Part shown: positions 16,510 to 24,133 of the stretch, piece by piece | How the letters are laid out: each line of letters opens with the position of its first letter | Position numbering within the stretch: the first letter of the stretch is position 1 | Source: Thermoplasmatota archaeon | Lineage (GTDB): Archaea > Thermoplasmatota > Poseidoniia > Poseidoniales > Poseidoniaceae | DNA length: 32,753 nucleotides | Assembly: GCA_030830875.1 (NCBI GenBank) | Contig: JAURMD010000060.1 | Span: 1-32,753 of the forward strand | Direction: 5' to 3' | Notes under the pieces: generated by a model | Seen by the model: only the letters and a program-made list of their open reading frames with translations | Told to the model about the DNA's origin: nothing | Databases searched by the model: none | Position numbers and translations under genes: made by a program

Positions 16510-17066
16510 GCCTCCCCGCCCCCAACCTGCACAAGGTGGAGGTGGTGAGGGATGGTCCGGCCTCCGAAGTCGATGCCAACAAACTCGTCGAGAGGCGTGC
16601 CGCCCCAGCGGCTGCACAAGGCGCGTGCGGTGGCCAAGCCGGGAGCGTTGTGGGGGTGCACCGCCACTTCAACCACGGCGTGGACTCCACGTTCGTGGAG
16701 CCACGAGAATACGGCATCGATGGCCCGTGTGGCCACGCGCTGACCTTGACGGTCGGCTCGAATCCAATACCCGAGGCTCCATGAACTGACATCGAGTTGC
16801 AGCTCGTCCCCAAGGGCGATCGTCCCAACGGTCCGTTCTTGGTCGCGAATGCACCAGAAATGGATTCTGTCCTCGTTCTCCGCTTGAATGATGTCACGGA
16901 CCATGTCGCCAATTTGTTCGGCCACCTGGTGCGGGTAGAGCCACGGCAACGCGGTCCGCCCGTCAACAGGTGCTTCGTTGTACATCGCCAAAAATTCGGT
17001 TAGGTCCCCTAGGGCCACAGGATGAAGGACGAGACCTCCTGCGGCCTCAAGGGTTGGCGTACGCAT
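16506..17066 (-). CDS. GNAT-family N-acetyltransferase (RimJ/RimL-like)
   Basis: A 186-residue acetyl-CoA-dependent acetyltransferase. The central LGYWIRADRQGQRVATRAID has the Q/R-x-x-G-x-G/A-type acetyl-CoA pyrophosphate loop in the form RQGQRVA, preceded by RTVGTIALGDE and followed by HAVVEVAVHPHNAPGLATAR, as in the RimJ/RimL subgroup, which acetylates protein N-termini or small amines. The specific substrate cannot be read from sequence. It sits 4 bases after the zinc-ribbon gene and overlaps the start of the deacetylase gene by 4 bases, so acetylation and deacetylation genes are co-expressed. Confidence 0.85.
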   Translation of the reverse strand: MRTPTLEAAGGLVLHPVALGDLTEFLAMYNEAPVDGRTALPWLYPHQVAEQIGDMVRDIIQAENEDRIHFWCIRDQERTVGTIALGDELQLDVSSWSLGYWIRADRQGQRVATRAIDAVFSWLHERGVHAVVEVAVHPHNAPGLATARALCSRWGGTPLDEFVGIDFGGRTIPHHLHLVQVGGGEA

Positions 17067-17070
17067 CCGC

Positions 17071-18165
17071 TCACCTCAGGGCTGCCGCCGCTTGGGCGAT
17101 GCGAGGGTCCCCCGGATGCGCGGCTGCGGCACCAAGGAAGAGCGCCTTGAAAGCCTCCCCACGGCCAAGTTGCTTCAGCAGCATGCCAACGTGGTAGAGA
17201 AGGTCGAGGTCGTCCGGCAGGTGTTGGCCGACGTGATCGAGCTCCTGCCCTGCTCGCTCAATCCGTCCGGCTTGCAGCGATTCAAAGGCGGGAACCAGGG
17301 CTTGCTGGGCCACGGCAAGGTTCCACGGTTGGGTGGTCAGCGGCCAGGGCATCCAGCGCGCCGGATGCTGGACAGGAGGGGCGGTTGCGGGGCCCTCGTT
17401 GTCTGCGACCTCGTCGAGGTCGGGAAGGTCGGGCATGTCATCGTCGGGCAGGTCGTCGTTCCGCCCGTGTTCGGTCGTTACGGATGGAGCAACGTCAACG
17501 GCCGGAGCGGGCTGTGGTTCGTCCACCACGTTGTCCTCAACCACGGCGGAGGCCAACGTGACCTGGGCCTCCTCAGCCACGTCCGAGAGGTCGATGGCGT
17601 CGAGGTCAGGAAGTTCGGGCAGCGGGTCCATCGCCGCGGTGAGGTCCTCGTCCCGTTGATTCGGTGCGGAGGGGGAGTGCAGTCCGCCAAGGCCCAACGG
17701 GACGGGTTCACCCACGTCGTCCATCGGATCGTGTTCGGGGACGATGAAGGTACCCGCGTTTGGACGAACGTCCGAGGCCTGCAACTCGACCTCTTCAGGC
17801 AGGCTCCAGGCCTGCGTGTCGTTGAGCGTAGGTCCGGCCGTGGGCATGAATTCGACCTCACCGCTGAGGTCGTCGTCTCCCGTCGGTGCGCTTGGTGCGT
17901 ATTCAGGTACCTCGACGGTGATGTCGGCCATGCTGAGCACGGCCTCGACCAGAGGGGCTACTTCCTCCACCGTGTCGTGTTCCGATTCAAGCAAGGTCAG
18001 CAATTCCAACTGTGTTTGGTCGTCAGGGCGTTCGTCTTGGTGGCGAGGTGAGCGGTCCAAAGCGTAGTAGCACTGCGGGCAGGTGCTCACTCCGTCGGGC
18101 ACAAGATGGTCGCAAAACGGGCAGGCCTCGCCACCCTCGACCTCTTTTCGACGGCGACGGAACAT
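17071..18165 (-). CDS. Zinc-ribbon protein with acidic linker and TPR-like C-terminus
   Basis: A 364-residue protein with no recognised family name. A basic start (MFRRRRK) is followed by a short zinc ribbon CPFC-x10-CPQC (C15, C18, C29, C32). Residues about 45-260 form a long, Asp/Glu/Pro-rich, low-complexity stretch that is probably disordered, with repeated LPDLD-type motifs. The last about 90 residues are helical with a TPR-like look (QAGRIERAGQELDHVGQHLP, LLYHVGMLLKQLGRGEAFKA). Such a layout suggests a scaffold or adaptor. The start at ATG 18165 is supported by GGAGGGAG 5 bases upstream. It is the first gene of the operon with the acetyltransferase and deacetylase, and divergent from the helicase. 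Confidence 0.75.
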   Translation of the reverse strand: MFRRRRKEVEGGEACPFCDHLVPDGVSTCPQCYYALDRSPRHQDERPDDQTQLELLTLLESEHDTVEEVAPLVEAVLSMADITVEVPEYAPSAPTGDDDLSGEVEFMPTAGPTLNDTQAWSLPEEVELQASDVRPNAGTFIVPEHDPMDDVGEPVPLGLGGLHSPSAPNQRDEDLTAAMDPLPELPDLDAIDLSDVAEEAQVTLASAVVEDNVVDEPQPAPAVDVAPSVTTEHGRNDDLPDDDMPDLPDLDEVADNEGPATAPPVQHPARWMPWPLTTQPWNLAVAQQALVPAFESLQAGRIERAGQELDHVGQHLPDDLDLLYHVGMLLKQLGRGEAFKALFLGAAAAHPGDPRIAQAAAALR

Positions 18166-18177
18166 GGGGCTCCCTCC

Positions 18178-18206
18178 TTCGTTGGGTCTGCATGTCCGGT
18201 TTAATC
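18178..18206 (-). promoter_or_regulatory. Candidate promoter of the zinc-ribbon/GNAT/deacetylase operon
   Basis: On the minus strand a TATA-like GATTAAAC lies at 18206-18199. Allowing about 25 bases puts a start near 18178, which would give a leader of a dozen bases holding GGAGGGAG and then ATG at 18165. It is the only clearly A/T-rich island in the 100-base divergent spacer with the helicase gene. Assignment is by pattern only. Confidence 0.35.
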
Positions 18207-18265
18207 CTCGTCCCTCCGCGTCCCAGCGACGGCAGAGCCTCATACCCAGACCTCACGGACGGGGC

Positions 18266-20254
18266 ATGGCGCGCCGAGGAGAGGTGCGTCGGCTCGACAG
18301 CCGCGCTGTCGATGACGAGGCGCCGTTGCGATGGGACCGCGGTCAGGACCACCTTCAGCGCTTTACGGACCTGATCGCGCTCGAACTGGAAGATGAACTT
18401 CAGGAGGTGGAAGAGCGATGGCGTTCGTGGGACAAGCGACGGTTGCTTGATGCAGGATTGGCGCTCTACGACCTGGTGGCCAGGCCCCAAGGTCACTTGT
18501 TCGGTGACCCAATCCTTGTCTTCGAGGCCAAGGACCGAGGTGCTCTGCCCGTGCATCGCTTCACCCACGGTGACATGGTCGTGCTGAGTCGTGCCCGTCC
18601 TTGGGGCGAGCGGACGGTGGAGGGCGTGGTGCTTGACCGTGGGTCCACGCGCCTCCGCATCGTTGTGACGGAGCGTCCAAAGGGCGTGCGCGAGGGCACC
18701 TGGAGGCTCGACCGGGGCGCCAACCGCGTGGCGCACGACCGCATGGCCGACGCGTTGTTGCGGATGCACGACGCTGACGCTGCCGACGGGACTCCGCTGC
18801 GAGACCTCATCCTCGGTCAAGTGCATGACCCCGCGGAGGCCGCGGCCGCACCGCCCGGGCTGGGTGGCCGACCACGGCGGCGGCGACCGGACCCCTCCTC
18901 CCGCCTCAACGCGTCGCAATCGGCGGCCGTTGAGGCTGCATTGCACCAGCGCCTGACCCTCATTCAAGGCCCCCCGGGAACGGGGAAAACGCATACGGCG
19001 GTTCACCTTCTTGCCCAACTTGCCGCGGAGGGGCGTGGACCTATCCTCGCGACCGCGGAATCGAACGTCGCGGTGGACAACCTGCTCGAAGGCTTGCTTG
19101 ACGCAGGGGTCAAAGCCGTTCGCATTGGACGACCTGTGAAGGTGAGGGAAGGCCTTCGGGAGGCGACCCTGGACGCCATCCTCGAAACGCATCCGAAGCA
19201 AGAGGACTTGGCCGGCGTACGCGACGAACACGACGCCTTACGCAAAGGGATTGGGTCGCTCAAGGGACGGGAACGAGGACTTGCCCACAAGGACCTCTCA
19301 TCGCTGCGACGTGAGATGCAACGCCTTGAGCAGGACATGGTCGATTCCGTCCTTGACGGAGCAGAGGTGGTCTGTTCCACCACGATTGGTTCGGGCCACC
19401 GCATCCTTGGACGCCGGCGCTTCCCCATCGTTCTGCTCGACGAAGCCACACAGGCCACCGAACCAAGCAGTCTGGTGCCGGTGGTGCGTGGATGCCGTCA
19501 ATTCGTTCTCGTTGGTGACCACCGTCAATTGCCACCAACGGTCACGTCGGAGCGTGCAGACGCAGGAGGCTTGGGGCGGTCCTTGTTTGAGCGGTTGATC
19601 GACCTTGGACTGCCCACGCACATGCTGACCACGCAATACCGGATGCACCCCACCATCCGCGAATTTCCCGGTGCCCGTTTTTACGATGGCAGGCTCGACG
19701 ACGGCTGCGACCGCGCATCGCGACCGCCACCGGCCGGCTTCCTGTGGCCGGACTGGGACCGCCCTGTGGCCTTCGTACCGGTGGAGGGCCACGAAGAGCT
19801 CGACACGGAAGGGTCTTCCAAAGCAAACCGGGACCAAGCCGCCACCACGTTCGCCGTGGTGGCCGACCTCCTTGCTGCGGGAGACCTCCACGCCGAGGAC
19901 ATCGGCGTCGTGACCCCCTACACCGCCCAGGTACGGTTGCTCACCGACCTGTTCTCAGAAGGCGGTGGATTCGACGAGGGTGGACGTTTTGCTGGCCTTG
20001 AAGTGCGCAGCGTGGACGGGTACCAAGGCCGCGAAAAGGAGGTCATCGTCTTCTGCACGGTGCGTTCCAATCCAGACGGCGACATCGGATTCCTCGCCGA
20101 TCAACGTCGCCTGAACGTGGCGGTCACCCGAGCACGTCGCGGCCTGGTCGTGATTGGGGATGCGACCACCCTGCGCCGTGATGGCGTCTGGCGCAGTTGG
20201 TTGGAATGGGTTGAGGAGTCCGGCCTCATGGCGTGGCACGTCGGCCGGTCCTGA
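18266..20254 (+). CDS. UPF1-like superfamily 1B helicase (IGHMBP2/Dna2-type)
   Basis: A 662-residue ATP-dependent helicase expected to unwind DNA or RNA 5' to 3'. Motifs in order: Q-motif region LNASQSAAVEAAL (214-226), Walker A GPPGTGKT (235-242), motif Ia ATAESNVAVDNLLE, Walker B LLDEATQATE (390-399), motif III VLVGDHRQLPPTV (414-426), motif IV LTTQYRMHPTIREF, motif V SVDGYQGREKEVIVF and motif VI RRLNVAVTRARRGLVVIGD. The N-terminal about 200 residues resemble the beta-barrel 1B region of IGHMBP2 relatives (HGDMVVLSRARPWGERTVEG). ATG 18266 is chosen; the frame upstream is open but overlaps the divergent gene. No nuclease domain is present, which argues against a full Dna2. It heads a long co-directional gene run. 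Confidence 0.9.
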   Translation: MARRGEVRRLDSRAVDDEAPLRWDRGQDHLQRFTDLIALELEDELQEVEERWRSWDKRRLLDAGLALYDLVARPQGHLFGDPILVFEAKDRGALPVHRFTHGDMVVLSRARPWGERTVEGVVLDRGSTRLRIVVTERPKGVREGTWRLDRGANRVAHDRMADALLRMHDADAADGTPLRDLILGQVHDPAEAAAAPPGLGGRPRRRRPDPSSRLNASQSAAVEAALHQRLTLIQGPPGTGKTHTAVHLLAQLAAEGRGPILATAESNVAVDNLLEGLLDAGVKAVRIGRPVKVREGLREATLDAILETHPKQEDLAGVRDEHDALRKGIGSLKGRERGLAHKDLSSLRREMQRLEQDMVDSVLDGAEVVCSTTIGSGHRILGRRRFPIVLLDEATQATEPSSLVPVVRGCRQFVLVGDHRQLPPTVTSERADAGGLGRSLFERLIDLGLPTHMLTTQYRMHPTIREFPGARFYDGRLDDGCDRASRPPPAGFLWPDWDRPVAFVPVEGHEELDTEGSSKANRDQAATTFAVVADLLAAGDLHAEDIGVVTPYTAQVRLLTDLFSEGGGFDEGGRFAGLEVRSVDGYQGREKEVIVFCTVRSNPDGDIGFLADQRRLNVAVTRARRGLVVIGDATTLRRDGVWRSWLEWVEESGLMAWHVGRS

Positions 20255-20291
20255 GGCACACGTTCAACAGGGGAGCGCCCTGAGCAGTTCC

Positions 20292-20849
20292 ATGGCCTCC
20301 CCCGTTCAGGTCAACCCGGCTGGGACCTTGGCTCAACAGGCCTTGGCCAGCGCCCCCGAAGGGATGCTCATCGCGCCCGTCTGGCGAAGGGCCTCGGCCT
20401 TCGTGCTTGATGTCCTTGCGATCAGCCTCCTCATGCACCTGTTGACTGGACAGCGCCTGTTGGTGACCTTGGCCGACACCACCTACCTGACCGGAGGCCC
20501 ACGCTTCCTTGCCTCTTGGGCCATCAGTTGGGCCCTCTTTTTGACGGGATTCTGGCTCTATTGGAAGTACACCGGGCGCGCCTATCACCGTTCGCTTGGC
20601 CAACGCGCGTTTCGGATCGCCTTGGTCCACGACGATGGCACCTTGCTTGACGACCACCATTGGGGGCCGAGGGCGTTGTCGAAACTTCGCTACCTCGTTC
20701 CCGTGCTCGGCTGGTTCTTCGCTGCCCGCGACCTGCTACGGGCACGCTCTCCCGCCGCGGAACATCGAACCGCCGTTGACCGCGCACATCACACGGTTGC
20801 GGCGGTCGATTGGTCGCTACCAAGCGAGACCCGCAATGGCTTGGGTTGA
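20292..20849 (+). CDS. RDD-family membrane protein
   Basis: A 185-residue integral membrane protein. The start of the membrane domain, APVWRRASAFVLDVLAISLL, contains the R...D arrangement that defines RDD proteins. It is followed by a second hydrophobic segment (FLASWAISWALFLTGFWLYW), the typical LGQRAFRIALVHDDG loop, and a third (RYLVPVLGWFFAARDLL). RDD proteins have been linked to ion transport and surface functions, but most, like this one, have no assigned role. ATG 20292 is used; an upstream in-frame region overlaps the helicase gene. The next gene starts 47 bases later. Confidence 0.8.
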   Translation: MASPVQVNPAGTLAQQALASAPEGMLIAPVWRRASAFVLDVLAISLLMHLLTGQRLLVTLADTTYLTGGPRFLASWAISWALFLTGFWLYWKYTGRAYHRSLGQRAFRIALVHDDGTLLDDHHWGPRALSKLRYLVPVLGWFFAARDLLRARSPAAEHRTAVDRAHHTVAAVDWSLPSETRNGLG

Positions 20850-20896
20850 GCAACGGCGGCACCGCATTCAAGTACGGCGTGGCCGAGTCCGGTCCG

Positions 20897-21961
20897 ATGT
20901 CCGACGACCACCGAGCACGTGCCGATGCGGTCGAGGTGCGGCTGCTTGCCGTTCGCATGGAGATTGACGACGACGACGAGGACGTCCTCGAAATCGAAGT
21001 CGAGATGGTCAACGAATCCTCGATGCCCCTCGGTGGCCTTGACGCCAGCGTTCACACCTCAGACGGTCGCCGCGTGGCCCCCACCACGCCGATCACCTCG
21101 CTCGGCCCCGGCGCGCAACGCCCGCTTCGGTTCGAAGTTCGACTTGGAGACGGCACCTGGACCTTCAGCGCCACCTGCATGGGTGGCACCGTTGAACTCG
21201 GCCCTTACGACGCCGACTTCACCTTCGAGGCCCCCAAGGGACGTCGATTGGCGAACGCCATGGGCTCCAGCATGTTTGTGGGGGCCTTTTCGGACCAACT
21301 CGGCGAGTTTGGGCAGGTGCAAGAGCGCGGGTTCATCGATCCGTCTCAGGTTGTCATGACGACCTTCACGGCCACCAACGCTCAGGGTGGATCGACGATC
21401 GTCAGACCATCAGGCACGGAAGAGGAGCCGCCCGCTGCGGCCCCACCGTGGGCCACGCCATCGTCCACGGTCAGCGACCCGCTGTCCATGCCGTTCGAAA
21501 CCCCAACCCCCCTGGTCCAGACGGACGTCTTGACGGGCCCTCAGGTGGATCCGCTCTCGATGCCGATCGTCGCTCCAACCCCTGTGAGCGAGCCCGACGA
21601 GATCGATACCCCGCTGGTCGACCCGTTGTTCGCCCCCCTGCCGGGAGCGGTGAAGGCTGAACCAACGCCCGAACCCGAGGCCGCGGTGGAGCACGCAGCG
21701 GTCGAACCGGCTCCTGAAGCAACCTACGAGGACCCGCTGCTTTCGGCCCTTCCACGCACTGCGCCAACGCCGCCCCGGTTCCTTCCGGCCCTCCCTCCGG
21801 CCCTCCGAGCGGTCCTCCCTCCGGCCCTCCGAGGGGTCCTCCTTCCGGCCCTCCGAGCGGTCCACCGCACGAGGACGCATGAGGTGCTTCCATGGCTGAT
21901 GCCTTCACAATGGAACTCTGCGGCTCCCGCGGGGCATGGCAAATCGTCCCCGAAGGCGTGA
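20897..21961 (+). CDS. Unknown acidic/proline-rich protein, apparent frameshift near its C-terminus
   Basis: As read, 354 residues from ATG 20897. Residues about 12-115 look like a beta-sandwich (VEVRLLAVRMEIDDDDEDVL, then alternating strands). Residues about 115-170 carry FVGAFSDQLGEFGQVQERGF. The rest is a Pro/Glu-rich linker with recurrent DPLSMP, DPLSMP, DPLFAP and DPLLSA motifs. After codon 293 the frame reads an implausible LPALPPALRAV repeat and runs 70 bases into the next gene. One extra C in the CCCC run at 21773-21776 would instead give TPPPVPSGPP followed by SGPP repeats, end with HEDA and stop at 21882, 9 bases before the next ATG. That is probably the true end. No family was recognised. 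Confidence 0.65.
   Translation: MSDDHRARADAVEVRLLAVRMEIDDDDEDVLEIEVEMVNESSMPLGGLDASVHTSDGRRVAPTTPITSLGPGAQRPLRFEVRLGDGTWTFSATCMGGTVELGPYDADFTFEAPKGRRLANAMGSSMFVGAFSDQLGEFGQVQERGFIDPSQVVMTTFTATNAQGGSTIVRPSGTEEEPPAAAPPWATPSSTVSDPLSMPFETPTPLVQTDVLTGPQVDPLSMPIVAPTPVSEPDEIDTPLVDPLFAPLPGAVKAEPTPEPEAAVEHAAVEPAPEATYEDPLLSALPRTAPTPPRFLPALPPALRAVLPPALRGVLLPALRAVHRTRTHEVLPWLMPSQWNSAAPAGHGKSSPKA
21773..21882 (+). repeat. SGPP-coding tandem repeat in the shifted frame
   Basis: A 12-base unit encoding Ser-Gly-Pro-Pro is repeated seven times from 21784 to 21867, with one unit reading RGPP. Copies differ at the DNA level almost only synonymously in this frame (Ser TCC or AGC, Gly GGC or GGT, Pro CCT, CCC, CCG or CCA). 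This shows selection on this frame, not on the frame continuous with the upstream gene. The frame ends at TGA 21880-21882. Confidence 0.8.
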
Positions 21962-22164
21962 CGAGGATCATCATCGAAGAGGTCGCCGAGCGGATTGAGG
22001 CGGACGGGTACACCGTGGGATTGCAGTCTCGGCTGATGTGGACCTTTAGCGGGCCGAGCGATCTCTCGCTCTTCCCAAGCGGCAAGTTGCTTGTGAAAAC
22101 ACAGGACAAGGACCTCGCAGCAGACGTCGCCAGGCGTCACCTTGAGGCGTGGATTCCTGGGTGA
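21892..22164 (+). CDS. Small conserved-looking protein of unknown function
   Basis: A 90-residue soluble protein. It starts MADAFTMELCGSRGAWQIVP and appears to alternate helices and strands: a helix VTRIIIEEVAERIEADGY, strands QSRLMWTFSG and LSLFPSGKLLVKT, and a final helix DLAADVARRHLEAW. The FPSGKLLVKT strand recalls the F-x-S-G-K strand of TATA-binding protein repeats, but the protein is only half that length and otherwise dissimilar, so no function is assigned. GAGGTG lies 5 bases before ATG 21892 as ribosome-binding site. It follows the repaired end of the proline-rich gene by 9 bases and precedes the YrdC gene by 3, so it is in the same operon. Confidence 0.7.
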   Translation: MADAFTMELCGSRGAWQIVPEGVTRIIIEEVAERIEADGYTVGLQSRLMWTFSGPSDLSLFPSGKLLVKTQDKDLAADVARRHLEAWIPG

Positions 22165-22167
22165 GGC

Positions 22168-22770
22168 ATGGCCATGGACCTTGAGTCGGTTGTCCAGCGC
22201 GTTCTGGACGGGCAGGCTGTGGTCTACCCCACCAGCACGCTCCCTGCTTTGGGCGCGCTGCCGAACGGACCGGGTCTCGATGCCGTGTTTGCGCTCAAAG
22301 GCAGGGGCGATGCCAAACCGGTGAGCCTCGGCGTACGTGAGTTGACGGACGTCGAGGACCTGGTCGAAGTTCCACCGCTGGCCTACGCCCTCCTCGATGC
22401 CTTCCCGCGAGGCAGCCTCACCCTCATCCTCCCCGCTCGTTCAGAACAGGACCCTCGGTTGGGCGGGCGCAGGCTCGCTGTTCGCCGGCTCGCGAACCCA
22501 GTCGCGCTGGCGCTCATCGACCGCGTTGGTCCATTGACCGCAACGAGCGCCAACCCAAGCGGTGAAACGCCGGAGGTGGAGACGACCGCCGCGGCTGGAC
22601 GGCTCGGCTTGCCGATGGAGGCGGCCCTTCCCGGCCGATGCCCCGGTGGGCCGGGCAGCACCTTCGTGTTGCTCGTGGACGGTGCTGAGGGAGTTGAGGT
22701 AAGCGTTATGAGGGCTGGCGAGGTACCTGCGGAGGACGTGATGACGTGGGTGACTTCGAAGAGGGCATGA
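22168..22770 (+). CDS. Sua5/YrdC/YciO-domain protein (threonylcarbamoyl-AMP synthase family)
   Basis: A 200-residue single YrdC domain. True members make L-threonylcarbamoyl-AMP from Thr, bicarbonate and ATP for t6A37 of ANN-decoding tRNAs. Visible motifs are VVYPTSTLPALGALP (equivalent to YPTETVYGLG), FALKGRGDAKPVSLGV (KGR-x-x-x-KP), FPRGSLTLILPA, AVRRLANPVALAL and TATSANPSGE (TSAN-x-SG). The first motif has Leu-Pro-Ala in place of Val-Tyr-Gly, so this may be a YciO-like paralogue with reduced or different activity. The C-terminal Sua5 domain is absent. The start is ATG 22168 (or 22174). The end overlaps the methionine aminopeptidase gene. Confidence 0.82.
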   Translation: MAMDLESVVQRVLDGQAVVYPTSTLPALGALPNGPGLDAVFALKGRGDAKPVSLGVRELTDVEDLVEVPPLAYALLDAFPRGSLTLILPARSEQDPRLGGRRLAVRRLANPVALALIDRVGPLTATSANPSGETPEVETTAAAGRLGLPMEAALPGRCPGGPGSTFVLLVDGAEGVEVSVMRAGEVPAEDVMTWVTSKRA

Positions 22771-23762
22771 AGTACTGGCGCGATGCGGGCCATGTGGCGC
22801 GTCGTACGCTAGAAGCGATGCGTGACGAACTCACGCCGGGCAAGGCGTGGCACGACATCCTCGAGTCCGCGGAGCGCTTCATCCACCGCCACGGCGGCAA
22901 ACCTGCCTTCCCCGCGACGATCGCCGTGAACAACATCGCAGCCCACTTCACCACCGACCACACGGTCGCCCCTCCCGAGGGGTGGGAAGGCGACATGGTG
23001 CTCAAGAACGGCGACCTCGTCAAGATTGACTTCGGCGTGCACATCAAGGGGCACATTGGCGACAACGCGCTCACCTTTGAGGTGGGCAATGCAGGCAACC
23101 ACACCGAGCAGATCAAGGCCGCTCGGGAGTCAAGGGATGCGGCGATTGAGATGCTGCACCCCGGTACGCCGTGGCACGAGGTTGGGGCTGCGGCCGAACA
23201 ACCGACCATCGATGCCGGCTTTACGCCCATCCGAAACCTGTGCGGTCACCAACTGAAGCCGTGGGTGCTGCACGCGGGTGTTTCGGTCCCTTCCTATGCC
23301 TGCGGCCCCGACCATCGTGGATTCAAGGGCGTGGTGGAAGAAAACGCGGTGTATGCGGTCGAACCCTTCAACACGACAGGAAGCCAAGGCCTCGTCAAGG
23401 ACGTTGGCGCATCAAATTCGTCCAACATCTACCGCGTGACGGGCATGACCACTTCCCGCAAGGCAAGGGCCAAAGGGCAACTTAAGCCGCTGGGTGCCCA
23501 GATGGCGCGGAACATGGAAGAGCGCTACGAAACGCTTCCGTTCGCGGAACGATGGGCGTTCCCCATGCTCGAGACGCCCTTTCCAGAAGCGGACGAGGTC
23601 AGCCGGCAGTCAAAGTGGAACGCCCTCGTTCGAAAGCTGGTCAGCATCCGCTTCCTCGAAACCTACCACGTGCTGGCCTGTGCCGACGACGGATTGATCG
23701 GTCAGTTCGAGCACACCGTTGCCGTCACATCTGGTGGACCAGAAATCCTCACCGTGGAGTGA
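22746..23762 (+). CDS. map: Methionine aminopeptidase, type II
   Basis: A 338-residue metalloprotease removing the initiator methionine from nascent proteins. The five metal ligands are in place: D95 (VKIDFGVH), D106 (HIGDNALTF), H168 (NLCGHQLKPWVLHAG), E206 (YAVEPFNTTG) and E322 (GQFEHTVAV). The helical insert of about 60 residues between the last two pairs (residues 250-310) and the GHxxxxxxxH pattern mark it as the archaeal/eukaryotic type II enzyme. Two starts are possible: GTG 22746, which has GGAGG 10 bases upstream, and ATG 22767, which overlaps the previous stop as ATGA. The longer form is given. It belongs to the same operon as the YrdC-domain gene. Confidence 0.93.
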   Translation: MGDFEEGMKYWRDAGHVARRTLEAMRDELTPGKAWHDILESAERFIHRHGGKPAFPATIAVNNIAAHFTTDHTVAPPEGWEGDMVLKNGDLVKIDFGVHIKGHIGDNALTFEVGNAGNHTEQIKAARESRDAAIEMLHPGTPWHEVGAAAEQPTIDAGFTPIRNLCGHQLKPWVLHAGVSVPSYACGPDHRGFKGVVEENAVYAVEPFNTTGSQGLVKDVGASNSSNIYRVTGMTTSRKARAKGQLKPLGAQMARNMEERYETLPFAERWAFPMLETPFPEADEVSRQSKWNALVRKLVSIRFLETYHVLACADDGLIGQFEHTVAVTSGGPEILTVE

Positions 23763-23767
23763 CGTGC

Positions 23768-24133
23768 ATGACCCTGCTTCAGTCCGGCATCAAGGTCGGC
23801 ATCACCGCCATCGTGGTGGTCATCGTCGCAGAACTGTCGAAACGTGATGCTCCGGCTGCGGCCCTCCTCGCGTCTATACCGTTGACGAGCGTCCTGGCGA
23901 TGCTTTGGATGCATCAGGGTGGAGCGGAGGCCACGGAGGTGGCCGCTTTTGCGACCGAAGTGCTGTGGCTCGTTCTTCCCTCGTGCGCCCTCTTCGTGGC
24001 CCTTCCCATGCTTGTCCAACGCGGGTGGGACCTGGTTCCAGCGCTTGGTGTTGGACTTGTGGTGACGGCCATGGCCTACGCGCTGGTGCTGCTCCTGCGT
24101 GCGCGCATGGTTGGAGACGGCGTTGTGGTCTAG
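23768..24133 (+). CDS. DUF3147-family membrane protein
   Basis: A 121-residue protein with four transmembrane helices. The sequence IVVVIVAELSKRDAPAAALL followed by ASIPLTSVLAMLWMH, then VLWLVLPSCALFVALPMLVQ, matches the DUF3147 pattern (AELSKR-x-P-x-x-x-x-LL-x-S-x-P-L-T-S). The function of the family is unknown. ATG 23768 lies 5 bases after the aminopeptidase stop, so it is the last gene of the co-directional run. The next gene is 306 bases away and has its own promoter. Confidence 0.82.
   Translation: MTLLQSGIKVGITAIVVVIVAELSKRDAPAAALLASIPLTSVLAMLWMHQGGAEATEVAAFATEVLWLVLPSCALFVALPMLVQRGWDLVPALGVGLVVTAMAYALVLLLRARMVGDGVVV

Noticed and set aside
21784-21867. Short tandem repeats considered as CRISPR or a DNA-binding iteron array
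   Set aside because: Units are 12 bases with no spacers and vary by codon synonymy, so they are protein-coding repeats.
21410-21880. A minus-strand frame with RSEGRRE-type repeats
   Set aside because: It is the antisense reading of the SGPP repeat, which shows synonymous variation only in the plus-strand SGPP frame.
21892-22164. Small protein as a half TATA-binding protein
   Set aside because: Only one strand (FPSGKLLVKT) resembles TBP; the rest of the repeat, including the DNA-contact phenylalanine pairs, is not recognisable.
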